64,000 nucleotides of DNA from Ruegeria sp. Alg231-54. Lineage in GTDB: Bacteria > Pseudomonadota > Alphaproteobacteria > Rhodobacterales > Rhodobacteraceae. The notes under the pieces were generated by a model, which was not told the DNA's origin, did not search any database, and saw nothing but the letters and a program-made list of their open reading frames with translations. Location: contig NZ_FREZ01000007.1 of assembly GCF_900143525.1 (NCBI RefSeq), positions 124,001 through 188,000 of the forward strand, written 5' to 3'. Positions 26,104 to 34,957 of the stretch are shown one piece after another. Each line of letters starts with the position of its first letter. Within the stretch, counting starts at the first letter, position 1. A program made the position numbers and the translations under genes.

Positions 26104-26449
26104 ATCGAGCTACTGGATGAGGGTAGGCGGGTCACAGAGAGTGACCGGGGTCGCCTCAAGGCAAAGTGGTGTAGGTTTAATGCGACGCGCGGCGGCAGTG
26201 CCCCGTGGCCACATGGCGGATGTCGGTTCGCTGGGCGTCATGCCAGCAGCCTGATACGGCTAAATGTCTGGTTTTCCTCAGTGCTGAGGCGTTCATGCGT
26301 TCCCAAATACACGGTCCGGGTGGATTCCGAGTCGTGGGGTATGATTGGCGACACATGCATACCCCTTTAGAACGGTTGCGGCATGCAAAATCAACTCCGC
26401 ATGCCGCTCTGCAGCGAACAGGACTGAACTGAGTCCGAAACTGGACTTA
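26104..26449. other. Intergenic gap with several inverted repeats, no convincing gene
   Basis: Plus-strand frames here (26098-26370, 26205-26432) lack ribosome sites and protein-like composition. Three structures are visible. A GGTCAC/GTGACC hairpin (26130-26146) has outer arms AGGCG/CGCCT in the leader of the TauE gene. A perfect 9-bp repeat GCGGCATGC/GCATGCCGC is at 26378-26386 and 26399-26407. Alternating GGACT/AGTCC elements at 26421-26447 just past the permease stop can pair in two ways. They may terminate the transporter operon, though T-runs are missing. Confidence 0.5.
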
Positions 26450-27418
26450 TCAGCGCTCTTTCACATAGGGTTCGCCACCGGCGCGCGGCGGAACCGCTTT
26501 ACCGACAAACCCGGCCAGAATAACGACGGTAAGCACGTAAGGCAGGGCGTCCATCGCCTGCACAGGGATGACCACGCCGCCCAGATCGATGTTCTGGAAC
26601 CGCAGCGCGATGGCCTGCAACAAACCGAACAACAGGCAAGCGCCCATTGCATGCCAGGGGCGCCATTTCGCAAAGATCAGAGCTGCCAGCGCGATGAACC
26701 CACGGCCTGCAGTCATGTCCTTAACGAACCCGGCCTGCAACGCAGTGGCCAGATAAGCCCCGGCGATGCCACACAGCACGCCACAGATGGCAACAGCGGC
26801 ATAGCGCAGGCCAACGACCGAAACACCGGCCGTGTCGACGGCAGCGGGGTTTTCACCCACAGCGCGCAGGCGCAAGCCGAACCGTGTGCGATACAGAATC
26901 CACCACGTTGCAGGCACCATCAGGAACGCGACATAAACTAGGATCGAATGGCCCGAGAGCAGTTCAGAATAGATCGGCCCGATGATCGGCACCACGCTCA
27001 GTGATTCGGCAAAGGGGAAATTGATGGGTGTGAAACGACCGCCACCAAACAGCGAGGGCGTGCGCCCGCCCTGTTCGAACCAGCTTTGCGCGACAAGGAC
27101 CGTCATACCTGCCGCAAGGAAGTTGATTGCGACCCCGGATATCAACTGGTTGCCCCGGAAGGTGATCGAGGCCAAACCGTGAAGCCCGGAAAGAACAAGA
27201 GAAGAGGCGATCCCCGCCAGGAGCCCCAACCAGACCGATCCGGTCACGGCCGCGACGGCTGCCGAGAAGAAGGCGGCCATTAGCATCTTGCCTTCAAGAC
27301 CGATGTCGAAAATGCCTGCACGCTCGGAATAGAGGCCGGCCAGACAGGCCAGCAATAGCGGTGTGGCCAGACGGATGGTCGAGTCCAGGACCTGGATGAA
27401 GGTAATGAAGAACTCCAT
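26450..27418 (-). CDS. Nucleoside ABC transporter permease 2
   Basis: A 322-residue polytopic permease of the BPD_transp_2 family, started at the ATG at 27418, which overlaps the upstream permease stop (TGATG). The segment ERAGIFDIGLEGKMLMAAF is characteristic of the second permease of BMP-type (PnrA/NupPQ-like) nucleoside transporters. GENPAAVDTAGVSVVGLRY is the conserved cytoplasmic loop touching the ATPase. It forms the membrane channel with the preceding permease. It is the last gene of the operon. Confidence 0.92.
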   Translation of the reverse strand: MEFFITFIQVLDSTIRLATPLLLACLAGLYSERAGIFDIGLEGKMLMAAFFSAAVAAVTGSVWLGLLAGIASSLVLSGLHGLASITFRGNQLISGVAINFLAAGMTVLVAQSWFEQGGRTPSLFGGGRFTPINFPFAESLSVVPIIGPIYSELLSGHSILVYVAFLMVPATWWILYRTRFGLRLRAVGENPAAVDTAGVSVVGLRYAAVAICGVLCGIAGAYLATALQAGFVKDMTAGRGFIALAALIFAKWRPWHAMGACLLFGLLQAIALRFQNIDLGGVVIPVQAMDALPYVLTVVILAGFVGKAVPPRAGGEPYVKER

Positions 27419-28512
27419 CACTGCGCTCCCTTCCGCAGGCTCAGGAACAGCTTTTCAAGCGGCATCCGGACCATGTTGTCCAATGCTCCGGTGAATAGGA
27501 TCACCAGTGCCTGAATGACAACGATCAGTTCGCGTGGGATCGATGTCCAGAAAGCCAATTCTGCACCGCCCTGATAGAGAAACCCGAACAGGATCGCCGC
27601 AAGGAATACACCAAACGGGTGCGACCGGCCCATCAGAGCAACAGCGATGCCGATGAATCCCGCGCCCTCGGTTGCGTTTAAAACCAGGCGTTCGGCCTCA
27701 CCCATCACGTTGTTGATGGCCATCAGCCCCGCCAACGCGCCCGAAATCAGCATCGCAATGATCGTGATCCGCACCGGCGAAATGCCTGCATAGACAGCGC
27801 CGGTTTCGGTCTTGCCGTAGGACCGGATTTCATAGCCCAACCTTGTCCGCCAGATCAGTGCCCAGACGACAAAACAGGCCAATACCGCGATGAAGAAGGT
27901 GATATTAACAGGGGTCCCTTTGAACACCACGTTTTCGGCGGTTGAGAACATCGACTGAAATGTGGGCAGGTGAACGGCCTCGGGGAAACGCGCAGACGAG
28001 GGGTCTTGCGCGCCCGGTGGTCGCATAAGATTGACCAACACGTAGTTCAGGAATGCTGCCGCAATAAAGTTAAACATGATCGTTGTGATCACGATGTGAC
28101 TGCCACGCTTGGCTTGTAGATAGGCCGGAATGGCGGCCCATGCCGCGCCAAACAGCATCGAACCTGCGCAAGCCGCCAACAGCGCAATGCTCCAATGCGG
28201 CCATGGGATGTAAAGGCATACCATGGCAACGCCAAGCCCGCCCAGCATAGCCTGACCTTCGCCCCCGATGTTGAACAGTCGGGCGTGGAAGGCGACAGCC
28301 ACAGCCAACCCTGTGAACATAAAGTTGGTGGCATAATACAGCGTATACCCCCAACCGTAGGTCGACCCGAGCGCGCCGGTTACCATCAGTTTCACCGCTT
28401 CGATCGGGTTTTCACCGATGGCCAGAATGACCAAGGCGGACAAGATTGCGGCCAATATCAGACTGATCAGCGGGATCAGCACCACATCGGCCCATTTGGG
28501 CATCTTTTCCAT
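27418..28512 (-). CDS. Nucleoside ABC transporter permease 1
   Basis: A 364-residue permease from the ATG at 28512, behind GGGAGAG and 1 base after the ATPase stop; a longer reading adds 8 residues. About ten helices; the EIRSYGKTETGAVYAGI loop is the ATPase-coupling segment of BPD_transp_2 permeases. It pairs with the permease at 26450-27418 to import purine or pyrimidine nucleosides, or related bases. The stop overlaps the next start. Confidence 0.92.
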   Translation of the reverse strand: MEKMPKWADVVLIPLISLILAAILSALVILAIGENPIEAVKLMVTGALGSTYGWGYTLYYATNFMFTGLAVAVAFHARLFNIGGEGQAMLGGLGVAMVCLYIPWPHWSIALLAACAGSMLFGAAWAAIPAYLQAKRGSHIVITTIMFNFIAAAFLNYVLVNLMRPPGAQDPSSARFPEAVHLPTFQSMFSTAENVVFKGTPVNITFFIAVLACFVVWALIWRTRLGYEIRSYGKTETGAVYAGISPVRITIIAMLISGALAGLMAINNVMGEAERLVLNATEGAGFIGIAVALMGRSHPFGVFLAAILFGFLYQGGAELAFWTSIPRELIVVIQALVILFTGALDNMVRMPLEKLFLSLRKGAQ

Positions 28513-28513
28513 G

Positions 28514-30043
28514 TTACGCGGCCTCTCCCGCAACACCGGCCATCAACAGGCCAAGTTCTTTTTCATCTGTTTCATGGGGCAGTCGTTCGCCCATGACATG
28601 TCCGTCAAACATCACAGCGATGCGATCCGATAGCGAGAAGATTTCTTCCAACTCAACCGAGACCAGCAAGATTGCCTTACCCTGATCGCGCAGCGCGACG
28701 ATCTGCTTGTGAATGAATTCGATCGCGCCGATGTCGACGCCGCGGGTAGGTTGCCCCACCAATAGAAGATCCGGATTCCGTTCAATTTCGCGCGCGACAA
28801 CAATCTTTTGTTGGTTCCCGCCCGAGAAGCTCTTGGCCGGAAGCCATGCATCAGGTGGCCGGACGTCGAATTTCTCGATCTTGCGCTCGGTATCGGCGCG
28901 CAGGGCGGCATTGTTCATGAAAATCCCGCTCTGATAGGCAGGATCACGGTGATAGCCAAAGGCCACGTTTTCCCAAGCATGGAAGTCCATCACAAGACCT
29001 TCGCGCTGGCGGTCTTCGGGAACATGCGCAATATGTTGGGCGCGACGGGCCTGGCCGTCCGATCCCGGACCGCTAAGCGCCAGCGGGCTGCCGTTCAATT
29101 TGATCGAACCCTGACCCGGGCGCATGCCGCCCAGAACTTCCAGAAGCTCCGATTGGCCATTTCCGGCCACGCCAGCGATACCGACGATTTCACCGGCCCG
29201 AACGGTCAGGTCGATACCCTTGACCCGTTCGACCCCGGTCGAATCGAAAACGCTGAGCTTTTCAATTTCCAAAACGGGCTTACCGGGTTGCGCAGGTACT
29301 TTGTCGACCTGCAGCAGCACCTTGCGGCCCACCATCAGCTCCGCCAGTTCCTCGGGGCTGGTGTCGGCTGTTTTCACCGTCGCCGTCATCTGACCGCGCC
29401 GCATGACCGAAACCGTATCGGTGTTTTCCATGATTTCACGCAATTTGTGCGTGATTACGATGATTGTCTTCCCTTCGGCCCGCAGGCGGTCAAGGATGCG
29501 GAACAGCTGGTCAGCCTCGGACGGGGTCAGAACCCCGGTGGGTTCGTCCAGGATCAAAATCTCGGCCTTGCGATACAGGGCTTTCAGGATCTCGACCCTT
29601 TGCTGCATTCCGACGCCAATCTCGTCGATGCGCTTGTCGGGATCTACGAACAGCTCGTATTCCTCTTCCAGCGCTTTCAGTTCTTTGCGCGCTTTGGACA
29701 AGGACGGGGCCAGCAGCCCGCCGTCCTCGGCACCGAGAACGATGTTTTCCAGAACGGTGAAATTCTCAACCAGTTTGAAATGCTGGAACACCATCCCGAT
29801 CCCGGCGGCAATGGCCGCCTGACTGTCAGGGATGTCGGTCTTGTTGCCGTTAATCCAGATTTCACCTTTATCGGCTTTGTAAAAGCCGTAGAGGATGCTC
29901 ATCAGCGTGGATTTGCCCGCACCGTTTTCACCAATGATCCCATGGATCGTACCGGGGGCGACGCTGATAGAAATGTCTTTATTGGCCTGAACCGGCCCAA
30001 AGGCTTTGGATATCCCTTTGAGCTCAATGGCGGGGACGGTCAT
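28514..30043 (-). CDS. Nucleoside ABC transporter ATP-binding protein (tandem ATPase)
   Basis: A 509-residue protein with two fused ATPase domains. In the first, Walker A is [11 protein letters not shown], the signature is [14 protein letters not shown] and Walker B is ILILDEPTG. In the second, Walker A is degenerate ([16 protein letters not shown]), the signature is [14 protein letters not shown] and Walker B is [12 protein letters not shown], with the catalytic glutamate changed. This asymmetry is normal for sugar/nucleoside (CUT2-like) importers. It energises uptake via the two permeases downstream. An 89-bp hairpin-bearing gap separates it from the binding-protein gene. Confidence 0.94.
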   Translation of the reverse strand: MTVPAIELKGISKAFGPVQANKDISISVAPGTIHGIIGENGAGKSTLMSILYGFYKADKGEIWINGNKTDIPDSQAAIAAGIGMVFQHFKLVENFTVLENIVLGAEDGGLLAPSLSKARKELKALEEEYELFVDPDKRIDEIGVGMQQRVEILKALYRKAEILILDEPTGVLTPSEADQLFRILDRLRAEGKTIIVITHKLREIMENTDTVSVMRRGQMTATVKTADTSPEELAELMVGRKVLLQVDKVPAQPGKPVLEIEKLSVFDSTGVERVKGIDLTVRAGEIVGIAGVAGNGQSELLEVLGGMRPGQGSIKLNGSPLALSGPGSDGQARRAQHIAHVPEDRQREGLVMDFHAWENVAFGYHRDPAYQSGIFMNNAALRADTERKIEKFDVRPPDAWLPAKSFSGGNQQKIVVAREIERNPDLLLVGQPTRGVDIGAIEFIHKQIVALRDQGKAILLVSVELEEIFSLSDRIAVMFDGHVMGERLPHETDEKELGLLMAGVAGEAA

Positions 30044-30097
30044 GTCTTGTCCTCAATTGCCGAAAGGGCCGCGGAGTCATACGCGGCAGAGTCGGGG

Positions 30098-30126
30098 GCA
30101 AGGCGGAGGTTGTACCCCCGCCTTGC
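30098..30126 (-). terminator. Intra-operon hairpin between binding-protein and ATPase genes
   Basis: GCAAGGCGG (30098-30106) pairs with CCGCCTTGC (30118-30126), with a possible inner GGT/ACC pairing. It lies 7 bp past the binding-protein stop. Such hairpins often stabilise or attenuate, giving excess binding protein over membrane components. There is no U-tract, so readthrough is expected. Confidence 0.55.
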
Positions 30127-30132
30127 GCGATA

Positions 30133-31131
30133 TCAGAACTGCAGTGCCGGGCAGCTGTCGTTCTCGTAATAGCTGACAACAGAGACGTTACCGTCGATGA
30201 TGTCCTGACGCGCTTTGTCGACTGCGCCTTTCATCTCGTCCGAGACCAGAGGTGCGTTGTTGTCATCCATGGCGACGCCAACGCCTTCTTCGGCCAGACC
30301 CATCTGGAACACGCCGGTTTCCAGGCCTTCGCCCGCTGACATCGCATCGTAAACGGCAACATCAACGCGTTTCAGCATTGAGGTCAGAACCTTACCCGGG
30401 TGCAGGTGGTTCTGGTTGCTGTCCACGCCGATCGACAGGATGCCTTCGTCTGCCGCGGTCTGCAGAACGCCAACACCGGTGCCGCCAGCGGCCGCATAGA
30501 TCACATCAGCGCCCTGGCTGATTTGTGCTTTGGTCAGTTCCGAACCCTTCACCGGGTCGTTCCATGCTGCCGGGGTGGTACCGGTCATGTTGGCAACAAC
30601 ATTGATGTCAGGGTTTACAGCCTTGGCACCTTGCGCATAACCGCAGCCAAAGTGGCGGATCAGCGGGATATCCATGCCACCGATAAAGCCGACGGTGCCG
30701 GATTCCGATGCCATCGCGGCCATCATGCCAACCAGATATGACCCTTCATGTTCGGCAAAACCGATTTGGCGGATGTTGGGGATGTCCAGCCAGTTGACGT
30801 CAATCGCAACAAATTTGGTGTCCGGGTAATCGGCGGCCACGGCGGACAGCGGATCAGCCATGCCAAAACCCATCGTGATGATCGGGTTCGAGCCGGATTC
30901 AGCGAAACGGCGCAGAGCTTGCTCGCGCTGTGCTTCGGACTGGATCTCGATCTCGTTATAGGTGCCGCCGGTTTCTTCGGCCCAACGCGACGCGCCATTA
31001 TGGGCGGCTTCGTTGAAGGATTTGTCAAACTTGCCACCAAGATCAAAGATCAAGGCAGGATCTGCCAACGCAGCGCCAGCCGTAAGTGCGACTGCGGCGG
31101 TGGCACCCATCAAGGATTTCATCAGGGTCAT
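30133..31131 (-). CDS. BMP family nucleoside-binding periplasmic protein
   Basis: A 332-residue protein from the ATG at 31131, with a clear signal peptide (MTLMKSLMGATAAVALTAGA, cleavage near ALA-D). The mature start DPALIFDLGGKFDKSFNEAA is the Bmp/PnrA signature; GFGMADPLSAVAADYP and GTVGFIGGMDIPLIRHF form the ligand cleft. It captures nucleosides in the periplasm for the ABC importer encoded downstream. A lipobox is absent, so it is soluble. The operator at 31256-31271 suggests pyrimidine-responsive control. Confidence 0.93.
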   Translation of the reverse strand: MTLMKSLMGATAAVALTAGAALADPALIFDLGGKFDKSFNEAAHNGASRWAEETGGTYNEIEIQSEAQREQALRRFAESGSNPIITMGFGMADPLSAVAADYPDTKFVAIDVNWLDIPNIRQIGFAEHEGSYLVGMMAAMASESGTVGFIGGMDIPLIRHFGCGYAQGAKAVNPDINVVANMTGTTPAAWNDPVKGSELTKAQISQGADVIYAAAGGTGVGVLQTAADEGILSIGVDSNQNHLHPGKVLTSMLKRVDVAVYDAMSAGEGLETGVFQMGLAEEGVGVAMDDNNAPLVSDEMKGAVDKARQDIIDGNVSVVSYYENDSCPALQF

Positions 31132-31255
31132 TTTATACTCCCGTTTGTTATTATCGGTCGGGGCGAAGTTAGCCCCGTTCACCCACTGTGAGCGAGCATA
31201 ACTGTTGTGATGGCGGGAATTAAGGACGTTTGCAACCACCGTGGTCAACAGATTT

Positions 31256-31271
31256 TTGACCATTTGGTCGA
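31256..31271. promoter_or_regulatory. RutR-type operator upstream of the nucleoside transporter operon
   Basis: TTGACCATTTGGTCGA matches the E. coli RutR consensus TTGACCAnnTGGTCAA at 13 of its 14 specified positions. It lies 125 bp upstream of the binding-protein start codon and 15 bp upstream (transcript sense) of the end of the preceding gene. An extra half-site TGGTCAA is at 31242-31248. RutR is a TetR-family regulator that releases DNA on binding uracil or thymine, so pyrimidine-dependent control of the transporter is predicted. Confidence 0.6.
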
Positions 31272-31290
31272 AAAAATATATCTTAGGCGG

Positions 31291-31704
31291 TCAATCCAGA
31301 GCGGATTCCATCACGATAGCATCAATTTTCTGATTGTTTTCGCGCAGGTAATACCCCTTGCGCAAACCACAGGCGCGATAACCGCTGTGTTCATACAGCG
31401 CGATGGCCGGCCAGTTATCTGCAGCGACGTCCAGAACAGCGCGCGTCGCGCCCAAAGCCTTTGCTTTCGTGTGCCATTCATGCATGCAAGTTCGGGCTAA
31501 GCCCTGTCGCTGAACGTCCGGATGCGTGGCGATCGTCAGCAATTCCGCCTCATCGCCGATCACCCGGAACAGCGCGAAAGATTGATTATTTCCAACGGCA
31601 TGGATGAACCGATTGTTCAGAAGATCTGCAAATTCGACCGCAGCCCACGACCGTGACTGGGTAAATGCCGCCGCGTGTGTTCTGGCAAGATCCTCGGGGC
31701 TCAT
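31291..31704 (-). CDS. rimI: Ribosomal-protein-alanine N-acetyltransferase-like GNAT protein
   Basis: A 137-residue GNAT acetyltransferase from the ATG at 31704, overlapping the tsaB stop by 3 bases. LLTIATHPDVQRQGLAR is acetyl-CoA-binding motif A, and LDVAADNWPAIALYEHSGY is the RimI-type C-terminal part. RimI acetylates the N-terminus of ribosomal protein S18 in E. coli. Adjacency to tsaB is a classical arrangement and supports the name, though other GNAT substrates are possible. Confidence 0.85.
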   Translation of the reverse strand: MSPEDLARTHAAAFTQSRSWAAVEFADLLNNRFIHAVGNNQSFALFRVIGDEAELLTIATHPDVQRQGLARTCMHEWHTKAKALGATRAVLDVAADNWPAIALYEHSGYRACGLRKGYYLRENNQKIDAIVMESALD

Positions 31705-32288
31705 CAGTCCAGTAAAACCGGGGGTGTGTCCTTGGAAGGTGCCGCATCCGCAGGCCGAACATAGAGTGGAGCCGGCTGCGCGGTGTTGGTCTTCCACTTT
31801 TGCCCGGCGATCCGGGCAATAGCGCGAACTTGTGCATCGGCGTCGTCATTCAGGATCAGGGGGCCAAGTGATTCTGCCTCAATTTGAAGCATAAGCATGG
31901 GACCTTGGCCCGGCAACGCCACGTAAACCTGATCACGCGGGGCGCGGATCGCAGGCAGAGCGCCCGTGGGCATTTCGGCTAAAGCGTCGAACCCGGATAC
32001 GCCTACCGCTGGAACGCCAAGCCCCAGGGCTAGGCCGCGCGCCGCAGAAACCGAGATTCGGATGCCGGTAAAGTTTCCGGGTCCAACGCCGACACCGATC
32101 GCGGACAGGTCTTTCCACCCATATCCGGCATCTGCCAGAACCTCTTCAAGCAACGGCATCAGGCGTTCGGCTTGACCGCGCGACATGGCTTCGATGCGCG
32201 AAGTCACGATCCGGTCGCCGCACAACAAAGCGGCCGCGCAATGCGCGGCCGATGTATCAAACGCCAAAATAATGAGGTCAGACGGCAA
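31704..32288 (-). CDS. tsaB: tRNA threonylcarbamoyladenosine biosynthesis protein TsaB
   Basis: A 194-residue ASKHA-fold protein. ILAFDTSAAHCAAALL opens the ATPase-like fold and GVGPGNFTGIRISVSAARGL is the TsaB hallmark. TsaB dimerises with TsaD to make the t6A37 modification of tRNAs reading ANN codons. The start is a TTG at 32288 inside the end of the nfu gene (11-bp overlap), with GAGG 9 bases ahead; no ATG fits. It overlaps rimI downstream, so nfu-tsaB-rimI form one unit. Confidence 0.92.
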   Translation of the reverse strand: MPSDLIILAFDTSAAHCAAALLCGDRIVTSRIEAMSRGQAERLMPLLEEVLADAGYGWKDLSAIGVGVGPGNFTGIRISVSAARGLALGLGVPAVGVSGFDALAEMPTGALPAIRAPRDQVYVALPGQGPMLMLQIEAESLGPLILNDDADAQVRAIARIAGQKWKTNTAQPAPLYVRPADAAPSKDTPPVLLD

Positions 32289-32841
32289 CAGGGCGAACCT
32301 CAGTCACTTCGGGGATGTAGTGGCGAAGCAGGTTTTCGATACCCATCTTCAACGTCAGGGTCGAAGACGGGCAGCCCGCGCAAGCACCCTGCATGTGCAG
32401 GTAGACAACGCCCCTGTCAAACCCGTGGAACGTGATGTCGCCGCCATCCTGTGCAACCGCCGGACGGACACGGCTATCAAGCAAGTCTTTGATTTGATTT
32501 ACGACTTCGGCATCTTCGCCAGTGTGCTCAGCATGTCCCGATGCGGCTGTTTCACCAGCTCCGATGACCGGTTGGCCGGATTGATAATGCTCCATCACCG
32601 CACCCAGAATCGCAGGCTTGATGTGATCCCATTGGACGTCATCAGACTTGGTGACGGTCACAAAGTCATTGCCGAGGAATACACCCGTTACTCCGCTAAC
32701 CGCAAAAATCCGTTTTGCCAAAGGTGATTTTTCACCGGCTTCAGCCGATGGGAAATCCGCAGTGCCCGCTTCCAGCACGGTCTGGCCGGGCAGAAACTTC
32801 AAGGTTGCAGGGTTCGGCGTGGATTCGGTCTGGATGAACAT
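32278..32841 (-). CDS. NifU/Nfu-type iron-sulfur carrier
   Basis: A 187-residue protein with an N-terminal Nfu_N domain (MFIQTESTPNPATLKFLPGQ) and a C-terminal Nfu domain with the cluster-binding GACAGCPSS (CxxC). Such proteins receive [4Fe-4S] clusters from the SUF machinery and hand them to client enzymes. SdhB in this window is an example of a possible client. It is the first gene of the nfu-tsaB-rimI unit. Confidence 0.92.
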   Translation of the reverse strand: MFIQTESTPNPATLKFLPGQTVLEAGTADFPSAEAGEKSPLAKRIFAVSGVTGVFLGNDFVTVTKSDDVQWDHIKPAILGAVMEHYQSGQPVIGAGETAASGHAEHTGEDAEVVNQIKDLLDSRVRPAVAQDGGDITFHGFDRGVVYLHMQGACAGCPSSTLTLKMGIENLLRHYIPEVTEVRPVAV

Positions 32842-32910
32842 GTCACGGCTCCGTTTCAGTTGCTTCTGATATGCGGGCCCGGGCCGGATAAGTCAAGATT
32901 TGGAACGATT

Positions 32911-33504
32911 CTAAATGTTGGCTGCCAACCGGATCGCTTCATCCAACCGATCATCACCCCAGTATAGTTCGTCACCGACCAGAAAACTCGGCGCGCCAAA
33001 CAACCCCTTGGCCTGAGCGGTTTTGGTCTGCTCGATCAGATCTGACTTGATCTCGGGGTCTTGGGTTCTGTCCAAAAGGTCGTCAGGCAAACCGGCGGAT
33101 TTCAGGCAATCAACCAGAACCGCATCGTCCGACACGTTCTGACCTTGTGCAAATTCCGCTGTATAGACCGCCCGAACGAAACGCGCCCTGTGGGACTGAT
33201 CTTCAATAGCCAGCGTGAGACGCGCAGCCTTCAGGCCGTTTTGCGGAAACGGGTCCGGCTGCCGGAAGGAATGGCCGCGTTGCGCCGTCAAACGCTCCAT
33301 ATCGCGCCACATATAACGTCCCTTGGCCGGGTAGATGTTAAACGGGGAATTGTCCCAGCCCTGCGCCGCGAAAATGGGCCCCAGAAGAAAGGGATGCCAT
33401 TCTACGACGACGTCATGCTGTGCCGCAGCCTGTTCGATTCGCATGGCGCTGAGGTAGGAGTAGGTCGATGCGAATTCGAACCAGAACTGGATGCGGCGTT
33501 GCAT
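32911..33504 (-). CDS. 2-hydroxychromene-2-carboxylate isomerase-like (DsbA fold)
   Basis: A 197-residue protein of the DsbA-like kappa-class family. IQFWFEFASTYSYLSAMRIEQ is the typical N-terminus with a serine-type active site rather than CxxC, and LFGAPSFLVGDELYWGDDRLD is the C-terminal thioredoxin-fold segment. These enzymes use glutathione to isomerise aromatic-degradation intermediates or act as GSTs. No aromatic catabolic genes are near, so the true substrate is open. The universal stress gene follows 9 bp downstream. Confidence 0.85.
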   Translation of the reverse strand: MQRRIQFWFEFASTYSYLSAMRIEQAAAQHDVVVEWHPFLLGPIFAAQGWDNSPFNIYPAKGRYMWRDMERLTAQRGHSFRQPDPFPQNGLKAARLTLAIEDQSHRARFVRAVYTAEFAQGQNVSDDAVLVDCLKSAGLPDDLLDRTQDPEIKSDLIEQTKTAQAKGLFGAPSFLVGDELYWGDDRLDEAIRLAANI

Positions 33505-33513
33505 TGGGTGGCC

Positions 33514-33969
33514 TCAGGTGATGGCTTCCAGCTTTTCCTTGCTAAGGTCGCCGGGCACAATTGTGATCGGAATCGGCAAGCTGCCCGAGTTTTTGGTCAG
33601 CTGCGTCACCAGGGGGCCAGGCCCTTTCTTTTCGATGCCAGCACCCAGAACCAGAACGCCGATGTCCGGGTCTGACTGGACATGTTCGATGATCTGAGCG
33701 ACAGGTTCGCCTTCACGAATGGACAGTTCGGGGTCGATCCCTTGTTTGTCGCGCATCCATTTGGCGAAAACTTCGTAATGCGCATGGATGCGTTCGCGTG
33801 CCTCTTCGCGCATGGTTTCGGCGACACCGATCCAGTGATTGAACTCATCGGGTGGGATGACGGACAGGATCGTTACCCCTCCACCGGTATGGGCTGCACG
33901 CATTGCAGCGAAACGCATCGCGTTAAGGCATTCGCGGCTGTCATCCAGAATGACTAGAAACTTACGCAT
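33514..33969 (-). CDS. Universal stress protein (UspA family)
   Basis: A 151-residue protein from the ATG at 33969. FLVILDDSRECLNAMRFAA is the first Usp strand-helix, and VLVLGAGIEKKGPGPLVTQL ends in a modified form of the ATP-binding G-2x-G-9x-G(S/T) pattern. A longer start would add 31 residues without conservation. Usp proteins help survival under starvation or stress; specific function unknown. It lies 9 bp before the isomerase gene on the same strand. Confidence 0.85.
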   Translation of the reverse strand: MRKFLVILDDSRECLNAMRFAAMRAAHTGGGVTILSVIPPDEFNHWIGVAETMREEARERIHAHYEVFAKWMRDKQGIDPELSIREGEPVAQIIEHVQSDPDIGVLVLGAGIEKKGPGPLVTQLTKNSGSLPIPITIVPGDLSKEKLEAIT

Positions 33970-34034
33970 GGGTGTCCTCGTGTATTTAGGGGGATCATGC
34001 CCGACCAAATGCGGGCTGGCAACACGGCGTGTGA

Positions 34035-34898
34035 CTACCGAGTGCTTGCAGCCCAGTCCCAATAAAGCTCGCGCGCGCGGCGTGCAATCGGTCCGACCTG
34101 ATATTGGGTGTCTTCTAATGCGGTGACCGGCGTTAGTTTGTTCATGTTACCGGTCATAAACACCTCGTCCGCCTTGTGAAAATCTTCAAAGCTGAGGACA
34201 GATTCGTGGACCATCACGCCGTCAGCGCGCAGGTTTTTGATATGTCGCGCTCGGGTGATGCCAGCCAGAAAAGTTCCATTGGGCGTGGGGGTGAATACCT
34301 CGCCGTCCCGGACCATGAAGATGTTTGCGGTGGCGGTTTCAGCCACATGACCTAAGGCATCCGCTACCAGCGCGTTCGAGAACCCCTTGGACTTGGCCTC
34401 TTTGAGCATTCGGGCGTTGTTTGGATACAGGCATCCGGCTTTGGCGTTTACAACAGCTGATTCCAGAACCGGGCGGCGAAACCGCGTGGTGGTGAGCGTG
34501 ACCGAAGCTGTTTCCGGTGCCATTGGTATCTCTTCCAGACAAATCGCAAATCCGGTGCTGTCCTGCTGAGGCACAATGGCCGTGGCGTCACCGTCGATGC
34601 CCCAATACATCGGCCGAATATAGACGGCGGAACCTTTGGCATAGCCATCCAGCCCATCGCGGACGATTTCGACCATCTGTTCGGTCGTCACGGTTGGTGT
34701 CAGCAAAAGCGCCTCGGCTGAGCGGTTGACCCGTTCGCAATGGGCCACCAAATCCGGGGTCAGCCCCTCGAAGAAACGTGCGCCATCAAAGACCGAAGAC
34801 CCTAGCCATGCACCATGATCTGCCGCGCGCATAATCGGAGCGTCCCCGTTATGCCACTGACCATCAAAATAGGTGCGGATATTTTTGCCGACTGCCAT
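34035..34898 (-). CDS. Branched-chain-amino-acid aminotransferase-like, PLP class IV
   Basis: A 287-residue fold-type IV aminotransferase. MRAADHGAWLGSSVFDGARFFEG is the conserved N-terminal region, and VNAKAGCLYPNNARMLKEAK carries the candidate Schiff-base lysine. ETATANIFMVRDGEVFTP and FLAGITRARHIKNL bind the PLP phosphate. It probably transaminates branched-chain amino or keto acids, although D-amino acid and aminodeoxychorismate-lyase relatives share the fold. The start is preceded by AAAGGAGGG and a small TTGCCC/GGGCAA hairpin at 34910-34924. Confidence 0.88.
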   Translation of the reverse strand: MAVGKNIRTYFDGQWHNGDAPIMRAADHGAWLGSSVFDGARFFEGLTPDLVAHCERVNRSAEALLLTPTVTTEQMVEIVRDGLDGYAKGSAVYIRPMYWGIDGDATAIVPQQDSTGFAICLEEIPMAPETASVTLTTTRFRRPVLESAVVNAKAGCLYPNNARMLKEAKSKGFSNALVADALGHVAETATANIFMVRDGEVFTPTPNGTFLAGITRARHIKNLRADGVMVHESVLSFEDFHKADEVFMTGNMNKLTPVTALEDTQYQVGPIARRARELYWDWAASTR

Positions 34899-34957
34899 GA
34901 CGCCCTCCTTTGCCCTTGGGGCAACCTAGGAAGGCGTCACTGGAAGGTCCAGCGCAA

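Noticed and set aside
26098-26432. Small plus-strand genes in the 26.1-26.4 kb gap
   Set aside because: No ribosome-binding site, unprotein-like composition, and overlap with inverted repeats.
28084-28093. TGTGATCACG match like the suc/sdh operator
   Set aside because: A single copy inside the permease coding sequence, without the 21-bp partner; probably chance.
28808-30169. 453-residue plus-strand frame opposite the ABC ATPase
   Set aside because: Antisense shadow of the tandem ATPase, which has all canonical motifs.
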